From a bacterium (GTDB taxonomy: Bacteria; Krumholzibacteriota; Krumholzibacteriia; LZORAL124-64-63): a DNA stretch of 60,673 nucleotides. The DNA lies in the NCBI GenBank assembly GCA_024231905.1, contig JAAEQC010000061.1, positions 1-60,673 on the forward strand, written 5' to 3'. Positions 18,059-26,352 of this stretch are shown here, in pieces; the first letter of the stretch is position 1, and every line of letters starts with the position of its first letter. Under the pieces are notes generated by a model. The model was not told the origin of the DNA and made no database searches. It was given only the letters and a program-made list of their open reading frames with translations. The position numbers and the translations under genes are program-made.

Positions 18059-20164
18059 ATGAGAATCCCGACCACCCAGCGGCCGAAGCCGCCTTCTTCC
18101 TGGATGTCCTGCTGCGCCCCGTTCCGGGCGTTGCTCCTGCTGTCCCTGGTGCTGTCCGGGGCGCCGGCGGCCGGCAACCACGCTGAGCCGGACAAGGCGT
18201 CCGCTGCGTCCATCGTCGTGGGCGGCGGCGACGCCTACAAGCCCTTCCACTTCGTGGAGAACGGCCGGGCCCAGGGCTTCGACGTGGACCTGATGACGGC
18301 GGTCGCCGAGGCCATGGGCCTGGACGCGGAAGTCCAGCTCACCGACTGGCGCGACGCCCGCGACGGGCTCGCCGACGGTAGCGTCGACGTACACGTGGGC
18401 ATGACGTTCTCCCAGGAACGCGCCGGCGAGTTCCTCTTCTCGACGCCCATCCTCAGCCAGCATTACCGAATCTTCGTGCGTGAGGGCACGGACCGTGTGA
18501 GTTCAGACCCGTACCTGCCCGGCCTCCGCATCGCCGTCCAGAAGAACAGTGTCATGGAGGATTACGTGGCCACCCACGGCTACGCCGAATCGACGGTCTT
18601 CACCCATTCGGCGCGGGACGCCTTGATCCTTCTGGCGACCGACAAGGTGGATTGCGTGATCCTCACCGAGTACCGGGGTCTGCAGGTGATCCAAGATCTG
18701 GGCCTGGACGATGTGGTGGGCGTGGGCGATCCCATCCACCCCTCGTTCCACGGCTTCGCCGTCCCCGCCCGCCGGGCCGAACTCATGCCGGTGCTGAACC
18801 AGGGTCTGGCCCTGGTCAAGAAGAGCGGCGAGTACGACCGCATATACGACCGCTGGTTCGGTGTGCTCGAGGGCCGCGCCGGCGTCGACGCAGCGTACCT
18901 GAAGTACGTGGCCTGGATCGTCCTGCCCCTATTGCTGGTAGCCGTACTGGCAGGGCTGTGGTCATGGTCCATGCGCCGGCAGGTCATCGAACGGACTGCC
19001 CAGTTGCAGAGTGCCCGCGACCGAGCCGAGACGGCGTCCGAGGTGAAGTCCCGCTTCCTGGCCACCATGAGCCACGAAATCCGCACACCCCTGAACGCTG
19101 TTCTCGGCATGACCGAGATCCTGCGGGCCTCGGAACTGACGACGACCCAGAACGATCTGGTTACGACTATCCAGGGATCGGCCATGGGGCTCCAGGAGAT
19201 CATCTCCGACATCCTCGCCTTCTCGCGCCTGGAGTTGGAGGACCGGAATCTGGACCGGGCCGAATTCTCCCTCCGGGAAGTAGTCGGCCAGGTCGCCAAG
19301 ACCATGGGAGACCGGGCCGCGACGGCGGGACTCGAGATGCGAACGCCCGCGCCTACTGATCTGCCCGACCGCGTTCTGGGCGACGCCGCCGCGGTTCGTC
19401 GGATCTTCGTCCACCTCCTGGACAACGCCGTGAAGTTCACGCCCACGGGCGGCATCCACCTGGCGGTGAACCACGAACAGACCGAGGACGGCAGACTGCG
19501 CATCTCAGCCGTGGTGGCCGACACGGGCGTCGGCGTACCGGAGGAGGCCCGCGCCGGGCTCTTCGATGCCTTCACCCAGGCCGACTCTTCCACCACCCGT
19601 TCCTACGGCGGCACCGGCCTCGGGCTCGCTCTTTGCCGGCGGCTCGTCACCGCCATGGGCGGCGAACTCCGCCACGCTCCCGGCCCTCGCTGCGGTTCGT
19701 CCTTCTCCTTCTCCCTGCTGCTGGACCCCGTGGTGGAAGCGGTCGAGGCGCCCCGCGAAACAGCGGCCGAAGCGGCCGAACCCGTCCTGGTGGTCGAGGA
19801 CAACCCCGTCAACCAGCGGGTTGTGACCATGCTCCTACGCAAGTGGGGCTTCTCGAGCGAAGTGGCCGGTAACGGCGCCGAGGCCGTGGAAGCCTGCCGC
19901 CAGAACCGGTTCCGGGCCATCATCATGGATTGCCAGATGCCCGTCATGGACGGACTCGAGGCCACAATCGCCATCCGGGACCTCGAGGGACGCGACCGCC
20001 GGACTCCCATCATCGCCCTGACCGCCGGCGCCGCGGGCCACGATCGCCGGACTTGCCTGGAAGCCGGCATGGACGAGTACCTCACCAAGCCCGTCAACGG
20101 GAAGAAACTCAAGGCCTCACTCGAGAGCCGCATCGCGCATTCGCCGTTGCCGATCGCCGGTTGA
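18059..20164 (+). CDS. Hybrid histidine kinase with periplasmic solute-binding sensor domain
   Basis: 701 aa. After a signal/anchor at residues ~20-40, a family-3 solute-binding domain fills ~50-270 (GGDAYKPFHFVENGRAQGFD, DVHVGMTFSQERAGEFLFS, YDRIYDRWFG), the amino-acid-binding type. A transmembrane helix (WIVLPLLLVAVLAGLW) leads to the HisKA domain with phosphorylatable His339 in MSHEIRTPLN, then HATPase motifs LLDNAVKFTP, DTGVGVPE and GGTGLGLAL. The C-terminal receiver has Asp624 in MDCQMPVMDG and Lys in YLTKPVN. It resembles BvgS/EvgS-type sensors without the later Hpt domain. GGGAGG precedes the ATG closely; an in-frame ATG 15 codons later is an alternative start. No output regulator is adjacent. 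Confidence 0.92.
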   Translation: MRIPTTQRPKPPSSWMSCCAPFRALLLLSLVLSGAPAAGNHAEPDKASAASIVVGGGDAYKPFHFVENGRAQGFDVDLMTAVAEAMGLDAEVQLTDWRDARDGLADGSVDVHVGMTFSQERAGEFLFSTPILSQHYRIFVREGTDRVSSDPYLPGLRIAVQKNSVMEDYVATHGYAESTVFTHSARDALILLATDKVDCVILTEYRGLQVIQDLGLDDVVGVGDPIHPSFHGFAVPARRAELMPVLNQGLALVKKSGEYDRIYDRWFGVLEGRAGVDAAYLKYVAWIVLPLLLVAVLAGLWSWSMRRQVIERTAQLQSARDRAETASEVKSRFLATMSHEIRTPLNAVLGMTEILRASELTTTQNDLVTTIQGSAMGLQEIISDILAFSRLELEDRNLDRAEFSLREVVGQVAKTMGDRAATAGLEMRTPAPTDLPDRVLGDAAAVRRIFVHLLDNAVKFTPTGGIHLAVNHEQTEDGRLRISAVVADTGVGVPEEARAGLFDAFTQADSSTTRSYGGTGLGLALCRRLVTAMGGELRHAPGPRCGSSFSFSLLLDPVVEAVEAPRETAAEAAEPVLVVEDNPVNQRVVTMLLRKWGFSSEVAGNGAEAVEACRQNRFRAIIMDCQMPVMDGLEATIAIRDLEGRDRRTPIIALTAGAAGHDRRTCLEAGMDEYLTKPVNGKKLKASLESRIAHSPLPIAG

Positions 20165-20179
20165 CGCCACCCGCACACA

Positions 20180-20211
20180 CGAAGGGGCCGGGATCGCTCC
20201 CGGCCCCTTCG
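20180..20211. terminator. Bidirectional terminator hairpin
   Basis: A perfect 14-bp stem CGAAGGGGCCGGGA with a TCGC tetraloop lies between the convergent kinase and basic secreted-protein genes, 15 nt after the kinase stop. Confidence 0.75.
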
Positions 20212-20232
20212 CCGCTCCATGCCCGCGCGTCA

Positions 20233-20697
20233 TCAGCGGTCGTGGAATTCGGACCTGCGGTCGTAGCGGCACGCCACGCGTCCCCGGCGGTTCTGCATGC
20301 GGTCTCGCTGCAACCATCGCTTCCAGCTGCGGTGGTCGCTCGCCGCCCGGATCATCGGCCGGGGCAGGTCGTACCAGCGGCCGATCTCGCGCCAGGTGTA
20401 TCCGAAACGTCGCTGGTCCAGAAGTTCGCGACGGGGGATACCCGTGACCCGGGCCAGACGCTTGGCCATGGCCCGATCGATCCGTGACACATGGCGGCGG
20501 ATGCGATGGCGGTAGGAGCCCCGATCGCGCGCCACATACCGGTTGTGGCCCGCGGGCGCGTTGCTCAAGTGGAGGCGGACCTGCGGCGTGGTCACGGTCG
20601 CCTTCACCAGGATCTCGGCCCTGGCTTCCTCGAAGGCTGCGGAACCGGCGATGATGATGGTCAGCAGCCCGATGATGCTTGCTCGTCTCGTCTTCAT
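20233..20697 (-). CDS. Secreted basic protein of unknown function
   Basis: 154 aa. The start at 20697 is fixed by GAGGAGG seven nt upstream and by the signal peptide that begins there (MKTRRASIIGLLTIIIAGS, cleavage near ARA-E). After a short strand-like part (ILVKATVTTPQVRLHLS), the mature protein is strongly basic, with a helical block AMAKRLARVTGIPRRELLD and FGYTWREIGRWYDLPRPMI. That block resembles the small helix-turn-helix-like repeats found in hypothetical exported proteins of this kind, but no function is known to me. The basic charge could suit binding to LPS or nucleic acid; that is only a guess. Confidence 0.6.
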   Translation of the reverse strand: MKTRRASIIGLLTIIIAGSAAFEEARAEILVKATVTTPQVRLHLSNAPAGHNRYVARDRGSYRHRIRRHVSRIDRAMAKRLARVTGIPRRELLDQRRFGYTWREIGRWYDLPRPMIRAASDHRSWKRWLQRDRMQNRRGRVACRYDRRSEFHDR

Positions 20698-21047
20698 GAT
20701 CGACCTCCTCGTTCGTCCGCCTGCCCGCGGCGGCGTATGAGAACCCCAACCGCAAGGGATGTGCCGAAGGCGGGAGATACGATGTATCATGAGTTGCAAC
20801 AAACTGTTACATGGATGGAATCGCACAATTATAGACAACAGAGCCAGGCCACGACCGTCTCCGGAAGTGGACAGCCGATGGAGTCAGTCGACAGCGAGCC
20901 GGGCGTGGGACGGCTCCACGACCAGGACGATCCGGTCGCCCGGACGGCACCGTGAGTCCATTCCCGCCACTGTGGCCTCGTTAATCGCACTTTCGTGTGT
21001 TACATATATGTCTTCATAAGCAACCATGAGGAAAGGTCGACGACCCT
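20698..21047. other. Intergenic gap between divergent genes
   Basis: A 350-bp, partly AT-rich stretch between the basic secreted protein (-) and the ATP-grasp gene (+). It holds a 10-bp palindrome ACATATATGT at 21002-21011 close to the + gene. An ATG at 21026 follows it but belongs to another frame without protein-like content. No confident promoter or RNA gene is visible. Confidence 0.4.
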
Positions 21048-22082
21048 TTGCGCATTTGTCTGCTGACGACCCAGGACCTGGACGCCGACCCGTTCCCCGA
21101 GAACGACTGGCCCTGCGACCCCCGACCCTTCCTGCCGGAAGCGACGTGGGAGGTGGCGACCCTCGAGTACGCCACCTCGGTGAAGCACGTCACGCGGCTG
21201 GTGAAGAGCGGTCGTTACGACATCTTCTTCAATCTCTGCGACGGCGCCGCCGACCAGGACCTGCCCGGCATCGAGATCGTGCAGACCCTCGAGCGGCTCG
21301 ACGTACCCTTCACGGGCGCCACATCCGGGTTCTACGAACCGACGCGGATCCAGATGAAGGAAGCGTGCCGCCGGGAGAACATTCCCACGCCACGGTACGT
21401 GCTGGCCCACACGGCCGAGGACGTGGAGCGCGCCGCCTGGACCCTGCGCTTCCCTCTCTTCGTCAAGCACTACAGCAGCTACGCCAGCGTCGACCTGAGC
21501 CGTGCCTCCCGGGTGGCCACCCCCGCCGGGCTCAAGCGCCAGGCCCGCAAGATCATGTCGCGCCACGGCGCCGCCCTCATCGAGGAATACATCGCCGGCA
21601 CCGAATGCACGGTCCTGGTGGCCGAAAACCCGGGCGATCCCCGGCGGCCCAAGACCTACCTGCCCCTCCAGTACCGCTTCCCCCCCGGCGAGAGCTTCAA
21701 GCACGCCAAGTTGAAGTGGGTGGACTACGACAATCTCGCGGTCTTTCCCGTGACCGACGAGATGCTGGCGGCCAGGCTGCGAAACCTTTCGGCCCGCTTC
21801 TTCCTGGCCCTCGGCGGCGCCAGCTTCGGCCGCTGCGACCTGCGAGTCGACGCGGCGGGCGTACCGCACATGCTCGAGATCAATCCCAACTGCGGTGTCT
21901 ACTATCCTGCTACCGATCCGGGCAGCGCCGACCTCTGCCTCGGCCACGATCCGGCCGGGCACGAAGGCTTTACGCGGTTGCTCGTGGCCGCGGCCCTGCG
22001 CCGGCACCGGGAGCGACGCCGTACGTACTTGCCCAACGTCATCCGGGCGGAAGCCCTGCCGCCGCCCCGGGAGGCCATCTGA
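21048..22082 (+). CDS. ATP-grasp ligase, D-Ala-D-Ala ligase-like
   Basis: 344 aa. The N-terminal part (ICLLTTQDLDADPFPENDW, YDIFFNLCDGAADQDLPGI) is the D-Ala-D-Ala-ligase-type pre-ATP domain; VPFTGATSGFYEPTRIQMKE is its usual junction. The ATP-grasp domain follows: FPLFVKHYSSYASVDLSRAS, LIEEYIAGTECTVLVAENP, and the metal-binding end GRCDLRVDAAGVPHMLEINPN. ATP-grasp enzymes couple a carboxylate to an amine through an acyl-phosphate. The start is TTG at 21048, with GGAAAGG 12 nt upstream; no in-frame ATG is available near it. The stop lies 1 nt before the next ATG, so it forms an operon with the GT-C/TPR gene. Substrate unknown. Confidence 0.85.
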   Translation: MRICLLTTQDLDADPFPENDWPCDPRPFLPEATWEVATLEYATSVKHVTRLVKSGRYDIFFNLCDGAADQDLPGIEIVQTLERLDVPFTGATSGFYEPTRIQMKEACRRENIPTPRYVLAHTAEDVERAAWTLRFPLFVKHYSSYASVDLSRASRVATPAGLKRQARKIMSRHGAALIEEYIAGTECTVLVAENPGDPRRPKTYLPLQYRFPPGESFKHAKLKWVDYDNLAVFPVTDEMLAARLRNLSARFFLALGGASFGRCDLRVDAAGVPHMLEINPNCGVYYPATDPGSADLCLGHDPAGHEGFTRLLVAAALRRHRERRRTYLPNVIRAEALPPPREAI

Positions 22083-22083
22083 C

Positions 22084-24306
22084 ATGAACGACACGACCGC
22101 CGCTGCCGCTAACCGCAACCGCCCCTTCGCCGCACCCCTGGCCGTGTTCTGCGCCGCCCTGCTCGTGCGGGTGCTGGCCATCGCCACGTCCACCGACAAC
22201 CCGACCTTCGCCACACCCGTCACCGACGCCATGACCTACGACGCGGTGGCGCGACACCTGTGGGAGACCGGCTCGGCCCCGGCCCGCCTCTTCTGGCAGC
22301 CGTTCCTGTATCCCCTGCAACTGTCTCTGACGTACTCGGTGACGGGCGGGTCCATCCTGGCCGCCAAGCTCCTGCAGGCGGTGGTCGGCGCCCTCACCTG
22401 TAGCCTGGTGTTTCTGACGGGCCAGCGTCTCCTGGGCCGGGGCGCAGGATTCGTGGCGGCGGGCATCGCGGCCCTCTACGGCCCCCTCGTCCTGTTCGAA
22501 GGCGAACTCCTGGCCACGGGCAGCGCCGCGTTCTGGAGCATCGCCCTGGTCCTGCTCCTGACCGAAACTGCCGAGCGCCGGGACCTCCGTTGGCTGGCGG
22601 CCCTGGGTGCCGCCGGCGCTCTGGCCCTGCTCACCCGGCCGACCTTCGCGCCCTTCCTTCTGGCCGCCGCCGTCTGGTTGGCGGTGGTGCTGGTTCGCAA
22701 GGCTGGGCGCAACCGGGCGGTGGTGCTGATGCTGGCAGCGGTGGTGGTCTTCGCCGCGGTAGCGACACCCTTTGCCGTCTGGAACGGACGGGTTACGGGC
22801 GCCACCTCCATCACCCCCGATTCGGGCGGCCTCAACGTCCACCTGGGGAACAACGCCGACGTGTGCCACACCCTCACCATCCGGCCCGGCGCCGACTGGG
22901 AGGAGTACATGCAGGAACCCGCCCGTCGGGGCTTCGACGGCCCGGGCGGACGCGACCGCTACTACTACGGCCAGGTGGCCCAGTACTTCCGCGAGGATCC
23001 GGGAGAATTCGCCACCGGTCTGGGACGGAAAATCCTGCAACTGGTGGGCTCCCGTGAGATCCCCCGCAACCTGGACGTCTACCTGTGGGGCACGTGGTCC
23101 CCGGTGCTGAGAATCCTGGCCTGGAAGGTGGGACCGTTCGGCTTCCCCTTCGGCCTGGTCCTGCCGCTGGCGGTGCTCGGGCTCATCTTCCGCAGGAAAC
23201 GCCTGGGCGCCCCGGTGTTCCTGTTCCTCATCCTCTACGCCGCCGCCATCGTGGCCGTCTTCGTCACCGCCCGCTACCGGGTGCCCATGGTGCCGGTGCT
23301 GGCGGTGGCCGCCGCCGCGGGCGTGCAGGCGGTGGGCGCAGCCTGGCGGGACCGCCGGACGGCGCAGCTCGGACTCATGGCGCTACTGGTCGTCGCCACG
23401 GTGACCCTGGCCGTGGTGCCGGGACCCTTCTGCGAAGAGCGCCAGAACATGGAAGCCGACTTCTGGTTCTGCCTGGGCACGGCCCAGTTCAGCGACGGCC
23501 GAATCGATGAGTCGATCACGAACTTCCGGCGATCCCTATCCATCGACTCGCGCCAGGCCCGGTCCCACTACAACCTGGGCGTGATCGCCGCCGGTCGTGG
23601 CCAGACCGACGAGGCGATCCTGCGGTACCGTGACGCCGTGCGCCTGCAGCCGCAGTTTCCCCGGGCCCACAACAACCTGGCCACCGTACTTCTCACTATC
23701 GGCGACGTGCCCGGCGCCGAGTACCAGTTGCGCGAGGCCTTGCGGTACGATCCCGGCTTCGTGCCGTCCCTGCGCAACCTGTCCGCGGTGCTGGTGGAGA
23801 CGGGACGATCAGCCGAGGCTTTACCCTGGATCGAGGATCTGTTGCGACTGGCGGGCGGACTCCCGGTGGACCAGCTCCTGAAGGGCAAAGCGCTGCTCGG
23901 TGCGGGCCGGGCCACCGAGGCCATCGCCACCCTGCAGCGCGCGCTGGCCGCGGGCGCCAATCCGGTGGAGACCCGGCTGAACCTGGGTGCGGCCGAACTG
24001 GCCAACGGCGAATCGGAAGTGGCGTTGCGGCAGTTCGAACAGGTCGTCGACCTGGCGCCGGATCTGGCCTGGGCCCGCACCATGGCCGGCGTGACGCTGG
24101 CCGACCTGGGCCGCCACGAGGCGGCGCGCGGACGCTTCGAAGAGGCCCTCGGTCTCGAGCCCGGTGATATCACGGCCCGCTTCGGACGGGCCAAGGCCCT
24201 GGTGGCCCTCGGTGATCGCGAAGGTGCGCGGACGGAGCTGGAAACGATCCTGGGCCAGATGCCCAACTTCACCCGGGCCCGCGAACTGCTCGCGGAACTC
24301 GACTGA
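22084..24306 (+). CDS. GT-C membrane glycosyltransferase fused to a long TPR array
   Basis: 740 aa from the ATG two nt after the ligase stop. Residues ~15-450 repeat the architecture of the protein at 7656: ATPVTDAMTYDAVARHLWE, FWQPFLYPLQLSLTYSVTGG, LNVHLGNNADVCHT, and SREIPRNLDVYLWGTWSPVL, with about ten membrane segments. The matched landmarks show the two are paralogues. Residues ~455-740 form about eight TPRs (for example FRRSLSIDSRQARSHYNLGV and FEQVVDLAPDLAWARTMAGV). Family knowledge says GT-C enzymes glycosylate from lipid-linked donors at the periplasmic face; the TPR array may recruit partner proteins. Coupling to an ATP-grasp ligase suggests joint modification of one envelope component. 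Confidence 0.82.
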   Translation: MNDTTAAAANRNRPFAAPLAVFCAALLVRVLAIATSTDNPTFATPVTDAMTYDAVARHLWETGSAPARLFWQPFLYPLQLSLTYSVTGGSILAAKLLQAVVGALTCSLVFLTGQRLLGRGAGFVAAGIAALYGPLVLFEGELLATGSAAFWSIALVLLLTETAERRDLRWLAALGAAGALALLTRPTFAPFLLAAAVWLAVVLVRKAGRNRAVVLMLAAVVVFAAVATPFAVWNGRVTGATSITPDSGGLNVHLGNNADVCHTLTIRPGADWEEYMQEPARRGFDGPGGRDRYYYGQVAQYFREDPGEFATGLGRKILQLVGSREIPRNLDVYLWGTWSPVLRILAWKVGPFGFPFGLVLPLAVLGLIFRRKRLGAPVFLFLILYAAAIVAVFVTARYRVPMVPVLAVAAAAGVQAVGAAWRDRRTAQLGLMALLVVATVTLAVVPGPFCEERQNMEADFWFCLGTAQFSDGRIDESITNFRRSLSIDSRQARSHYNLGVIAAGRGQTDEAILRYRDAVRLQPQFPRAHNNLATVLLTIGDVPGAEYQLREALRYDPGFVPSLRNLSAVLVETGRSAEALPWIEDLLRLAGGLPVDQLLKGKALLGAGRATEAIATLQRALAAGANPVETRLNLGAAELANGESEVALRQFEQVVDLAPDLAWARTMAGVTLADLGRHEAARGRFEEALGLEPGDITARFGRAKALVALGDREGARTELETILGQMPNFTRARELLAELD

Positions 24307-24309
24307 GTC

Positions 24310-24714
24310 CTACCAGGTGGGACCGTCGCCCCGGCGTTCCCGATCTTCGAATCTGCACTCCCCGTGCTCCACGTGGCCACGGTAGAGATCGTCCCCCGTC
24401 TGCTCGAACCGCTCTTCCAGCACGTGGCACAGTTGCGGCGGCTCGCGCCAGGCGGCGCCGCCGTCCCGGGTCAGCAGTTCCTGATCCAGGGGCAGTCGGC
24501 TGCGGCGTCGCACTCCATAGCAGGTGGCATGGGTAGGCGGAATGCCCGCGTCCACCAGGATCTCCACGAGACCGCAGATGGTGGGCGAGAAGTAGTGGTC
24601 GTCCTCGGGCTCCTTGCCCTTGCCCTCGAGGATGTCGACTTCGGCCTCGTAGGTGTAGGGCAGGACCTGGTCGTGGCCATGCCCGTGGTCGCCGCTTCCG
24701 TGGCGATGGGCCAT
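24310..24714 (-). CDS. Small protein with His-rich N-terminus, unknown function
   Basis: 134 aa, AGGAGAG five nt upstream of the ATG and 9 bp after the stop of the preceding gene, so it is the last gene of a three-gene - strand operon. The N-terminus MAHRHGSGDHGHGHDQ is a short metal-binding-type His cluster and there is no signal peptide. The rest has three Cys (TICGLVEIL, HATCYGVRR, PQLCHVLEE) and an acidic/basic C-terminus. I recognise no family. Nickel, zinc or cobalt binding is a guess from composition only. Confidence 0.55.
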   Translation of the reverse strand: MAHRHGSGDHGHGHDQVLPYTYEAEVDILEGKGKEPEDDHYFSPTICGLVEILVDAGIPPTHATCYGVRRRSRLPLDQELLTRDGGAAWREPPQLCHVLEERFEQTGDDLYRGHVEHGECRFEDRERRGDGPTW

Positions 24715-24723
24715 GGTTCTCTC

Positions 24724-24996
24724 CTAGTCGAGATCGACCCCGATGCTCAGAGCGATGGTCGACTCCAGGACGTCCCCGAGATCACCTACGGGCACACGGA
24801 CCTGGAGACCCGGACGCCAGCGTTCCAGGTGCAGGTTGGTGAACTCGACCCGTTCCAGAGCGGGCGGGACGAACTCGAGGGTCAGGTTCCGATCACCGTG
24901 GGGTTCGGTCCAGATACCCTGGGCCGGAGCGGTGGTCGCGCCAACCAGCAGCACGAACAGAACGGTGGTCGTGAGCAGGCGTGATGCGGTTCTCAT
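24724..24996 (-). CDS. Short exported protein of unknown function
   Basis: 90 aa. The ATG at 24996 is preceded by GGGAGGGG and starts a clear signal peptide (MRTASRLLTTTVLFVLLVG, cleavage near APA-Q). The mature ~65 residues (RNLTLEFVPPALERVEF, HLERWRPGLQVRVPVG, ESTIALSIGVDLD) look like three or four beta strands. It lies between the ZU5-like lipoprotein and the His-rich protein in the same operon. Function unknown. Confidence 0.55.
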   Translation of the reverse strand: MRTASRLLTTTVLFVLLVGATTAPAQGIWTEPHGDRNLTLEFVPPALERVEFTNLHLERWRPGLQVRVPVGDLGDVLESTIALSIGVDLD

Positions 24997-25010
24997 GGGC
25001 CCCTCCCAGG

Positions 25011-26105
25011 TCAACTCGGACAACTGATGTAGCCCGACGAGTAGGCGTAGTCGATGGCCTCGACGATCATCGTCGTGGCGCAGTACAGGGCCAGATCGCT
25101 GTAGAAAGCGGAATCGGCGTGGCCCCAGAAGCACTCGTAGTCGCAGGCCAGTTCGGCGATCTCCTCCCAGGTCTCGCAGAGCCGGATGATACCGTAGATC
25201 TGGACGATGAGGTCGGGGCCGTTGTCCACGAGGAAGAGCTCGATGAGCCACGCTTCGAAGTTCAAGGCGATGTAGTCCAGGTACTCGTTCCAGAAGTCGC
25301 CCGTTGTCACGTCGCAGACGCGGCAGGCGCCTCCCAACGCGTCCTGGTGGGCGACGACGGCAATCTGCGACTCATCCCGTATGCCGGCGAAAACCGTGCG
25401 GACGAAATCGAGATTGGTGCATGTAACGCCCAGGTCGTGATCGAAGACCTCGTCGTAGGCGTCCTGCAGGGCCTGTTGCACCTGGGACCAATCGCCGGCG
25501 CCGTGCTCCTCCTCCATGACCGGGGCGAGGTAAAGATCCCAGTCCGCCTCGTGGACGTTGACCACGCCCCATGTCCACTGGGTCGCGTGGTGGTAGGTGT
25601 GGACGGTGATGGTCGAGTCGGTGCGGGCGTCGGGGAACTCCAGGCGCCACCGGTCCACCGCCTCGTCGAAGCGGTAGAGGGTGAACATCTCCCCCGGTGC
25701 GCACTCCAGGTCGGTCAGGCGGAAGGTGATCTCCAGGTAGAGCGAATCGGGCGGGGCGGCCTGCTCGCCCGGCGGTGCGAAGTCGGTGACCCTCAGATCA
25801 AGCGAGCCGGTGAGGATGCTCTCGTAGCCCTCGAGGCCGTCGGGGAAGTTCGGGGTGGTGAAGGTGGTCTCGTAGCCCATGAAGACCGACCACTCCCGGT
25901 CCCAGGCGCCGGGCGGCACCGAGATGCGGGCGCCGTAGAACGGGTGGTCCGGGTCGTCGATGGCTACGGACCCGCCGCCGGGACCGATGCAGCTTTCGCC
26001 GCAGTCGGCCCAGGGATCCAGCGGTTCATCGTCGTTGCCGCAGCCGGCGAGCGGCAGGACCAATGCCGCGCTTAGCACCAGGGTGATGGCGATCATCTTG
26101 AACAT
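25011..26105 (-). CDS. Lipoprotein with ZU5-like N-terminal domain
   Basis: 364 aa with a lipoprotein signal ending LPLAGC. The start of the mature protein (GPGGGSVAIDDPDHPFYGAR, then ISVPPGAW) is the GGG-x-h...l-h-h-P-x-G-A pattern of ZU5-like domains common in secreted FCB-group proteins. A middle beta part (LTGSLDLRVTDFAPPGEQ, FTLYRFDEAVDRWRLEF) follows. The C-terminal ~150 residues are helical and Cys-rich (GGACRVCDVT, ELACDYECFW). No enzymatic motif is seen. GGAGGGA precedes the start. It heads the three-gene operon that ends with the His-rich protein. Confidence 0.65.
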   Translation of the reverse strand: MFKMIAITLVLSAALVLPLAGCGNDDEPLDPWADCGESCIGPGGGSVAIDDPDHPFYGARISVPPGAWDREWSVFMGYETTFTTPNFPDGLEGYESILTGSLDLRVTDFAPPGEQAAPPDSLYLEITFRLTDLECAPGEMFTLYRFDEAVDRWRLEFPDARTDSTITVHTYHHATQWTWGVVNVHEADWDLYLAPVMEEEHGAGDWSQVQQALQDAYDEVFDHDLGVTCTNLDFVRTVFAGIRDESQIAVVAHQDALGGACRVCDVTTGDFWNEYLDYIALNFEAWLIELFLVDNGPDLIVQIYGIIRLCETWEEIAELACDYECFWGHADSAFYSDLALYCATTMIVEAIDYAYSSGYISCPS

Positions 26106-26352
26106 GGGAATCCCTCCTCGCTGCGCCGGCGCCGAAATCCACGGTCCGGTCAGGCCAGCAAGGCAGTGAAACTACCATCTCAACATGGCCATGTCCATGG
26201 GGTCGCGGGACCTGGAGCCGCCGCACAGATGGATACACCCATTCAACATCATTGACGCGGCGGGTCCAGGCCCGCTAGGCTGACCGGGATCCTGATCGCA
26301 CGATCCGCACCGTCGCTCCTGCACCCAGGGACCCTCTCGCATGGAGACAGGC

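Noticed and set aside
20117..20755. 212-codon alternative frame over the basic secreted protein
   Set aside because: It crosses the 14-bp terminator hairpin and lacks a ribosome-binding site, whereas the 154-aa frame has both a ribosome-binding site and a signal peptide.
21026..22087. ATG-started frame at 21026 as the ATP-grasp gene
   Set aside because: It has the better start codon but gives Pro/Arg-rich nonsense, while the frame starting with TTG at 21048 has all the ATP-grasp motifs.
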